Assembly: GCA_017958265.1 (NCBI GenBank)
Contig: JAGDDB010000168.1
Location: 1-33,739, forward strand
Reading direction: 5' to 3'
Source of the DNA: Oscillospiraceae bacterium
Lineage (GTDB): Bacteria > Bacillota > Clostridia > Oscillospirales > Oscillospiraceae
DNA length: 33,739 nucleotides
Every line of letters begins with the position of its first letter. Position 1 is the stretch's first letter. The position numbers and the translations under genes were made by a program. Below, piece after piece: positions 32,825-33,739 of this stretch. Below the pieces are notes generated by a model. That model worked only from the letters and a program-made list of their open reading frames with translations. It had not been told where the DNA came from and did no database searches.

Positions 32825-33739
32825 TTACTCCTCAACGGCAACGACGACGCCGGAACCGACGGTCCTGCCGCCCTCGCGGATAGCGAAGCGGAGCTCCTTC
32901 TCGATGGCTATGGGGGTGATCAGTTCGACATTCATATCAACGTTGTCGCCGGGCATGCACATCTCAACGCCCTCGGGCAGGGTGATGACGCCGGTAACGT
33001 CGGTGGTACGGAAATAGAACTGAGGTCTGTAGTTGTTGAAGAACGGAGTGTGGCGTCCGCCCTCGGCAGCGGTCAGAACGTACACGCGGCCGGTGAACTT
33101 GGTAAGGGGCTTGATGCTCTTGGGAGCAGCCAGGACCTGGCCTCTCTCAACGTCGCTCTTGGCAATGCCGCGAAGCAGGCAGCCCACGTTGTCGCCGGCT
33201 TCCGCGAAATCGAGGGTCTTGTGGAACATCTCGGTACCGGTAACGGTGGTCTCCTTGGTCTCCTTGATGCCGACGATCTCGACCTTGTCGCCGACCTTGA
33301 CCATGCCGCGCTCGACACGGCCGGTGGTAACGGTGCCGCGGCCGGTGATGGTGAAAACGTCCTCGATGGGCATAAGGAAGGGCAGGTCGCTCTTGCGCTC
33401 GGGAGTGGCGATCCAGCTGTCGACAGCGTCCATGAGCTCACGGATGCACTGATACTCGGGAGCGTTGAAATCGGTGGAAGAGCTCTCCAGGACCTTAAGA
33501 GCGGAGCCCTTGATGATCGGGGAATCCTCGGGGAAGCCGTAGGAAGCGAGCAGTTCGCGGACTTCCATCTCAACCAGCTCAAGGAGCTCGGGATCGTCGA
33601 CCTGGTCGACCTTGTTGAGGAAAACGACTATATCGGGCACGTTGACCTGACGGGCAAGCAGCAGGTGCTCACGGGTCTGGGCCATGGGGCCGTCGGACGC
33701 GGCGATAACGAGGATAGCGCCGTCCATCTGCGCAGCGCC
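32825..33739 (-). CDS. tuf: Elongation factor Tu, 5' end outside window
   Basis: EF-Tu carries aminoacyl-tRNA to the ribosome as a GTP complex. The C-terminal 304 residues are present, entering the window at [11 protein letters not shown] in the G domain; the P-loop and switch I lie beyond the right edge. Visible are the guanine-specificity motif NKVD with [18 protein letters not shown] after it, then domain 2 ([17 protein letters not shown]) and domain 3 ([34 protein letters not shown]). The reading frame continues unbroken to the edge. Codon choice is more biased (mostly CTC, GAG, AAG) than in the neighbouring genes, as expected for high expression. Confidence 0.97.
   Translation of the reverse strand, partial: GAAQMDGAILVIAASDGPMAQTREHLLLARQVNVPDIVVFLNKVDQVDDPELLELVEMEVRELLASYGFPEDSPIIKGSALKVLESSSTDFNAPEYQCIRELMDAVDSWIATPERKSDLPFLMPIEDVFTITGRGTVTTGRVERGMVKVGDKVEIVGIKETKETTVTGTEMFHKTLDFAEAGDNVGCLLRGIAKSDVERGQVLAAPKSIKPLTKFTGRVYVLTAAEGGRHTPFFNNYRPQFYFRTTDVTGVITLPEGVEMCMPGDNVDMNVELITPIAIEKELRFAIREGGRTVGSGVVVAVEE

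Overview
The window looks like a chromosomal segment from a GC-rich member of the Clostridia (Firmicutes). The basis is gene content and order: yicC-remA-gmk-rpoZ-priA-def-fmt, cdaA-cdaR, tig-clpP-clpX-lon, rplS-lepB-rbgA-rnhB-yraN, the paired TIGR03960/DUF2344 genes, a DUF3343 protein and a DUF5685 protein. Shine-Dalgarno sites are strong (AAGGAG/GGAGG), GTG and TTG starts occur, and the promoters I can see are SigA-like. I cannot name the genus.

Positions 1 to about 26,760 are read on the minus strand. From high to low coordinates they hold: a site-2 protease and radical SAM pair followed by a DUF2344 gene broken by one in-frame TAA; rplS with its own promoter, leader and terminator, leading into lepB-rbgA-rnhB-yraN-dipeptidase-thrC-phosphoesterase; tig-clpP-clpX-(45-codon ORF)-lon, with a promoter and a terminator; a TTG-started DUF3343 protein plus class V aminotransferase pair; and a 13-gene, tightly overlapping run from a good promoter at about 10,200 (cdaA, cdaR, RseC-like, DUF5685, DnaJ-like, membrane protein, yicC, remA, gmk, rpoZ, priA, def, fmt). 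That run would place cyclic-di-AMP synthesis upstream of nucleotide, replication and initiator-tRNA functions. fmt runs off the left edge.

From 26,829 to 31,868 the genes are on the plus strand, behind a near-consensus promoter: a XerC/D-type recombinase, an AlgI-like MBOAT O-acyltransferase, a DHHW (AlgJ-like) partner, and a 476-residue membrane protein. By eye, the last reads as a P1B-type metal ATPase that keeps the fold but has lost every catalytic motif. It is the most novel item here.

At 31,868-32,724 there is a compact single-gene mobile element: a Y1/HUH (RAYT-type) transposase between perfect 24-bp inverted repeats, with a hairpin that buries its own ribosome binding site. It lies between the ATPase-like gene and the terminator of tuf, whose 3' two-thirds closes the window on the minus strand.

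Other points worth a second look are Asn in place of the usual catalytic Asp in ClpP, a repeat-built acidic tail on ClpX, and a dyad over the tig promoter. All calls come from reading the sequence and from remembered family features; no database search was run.
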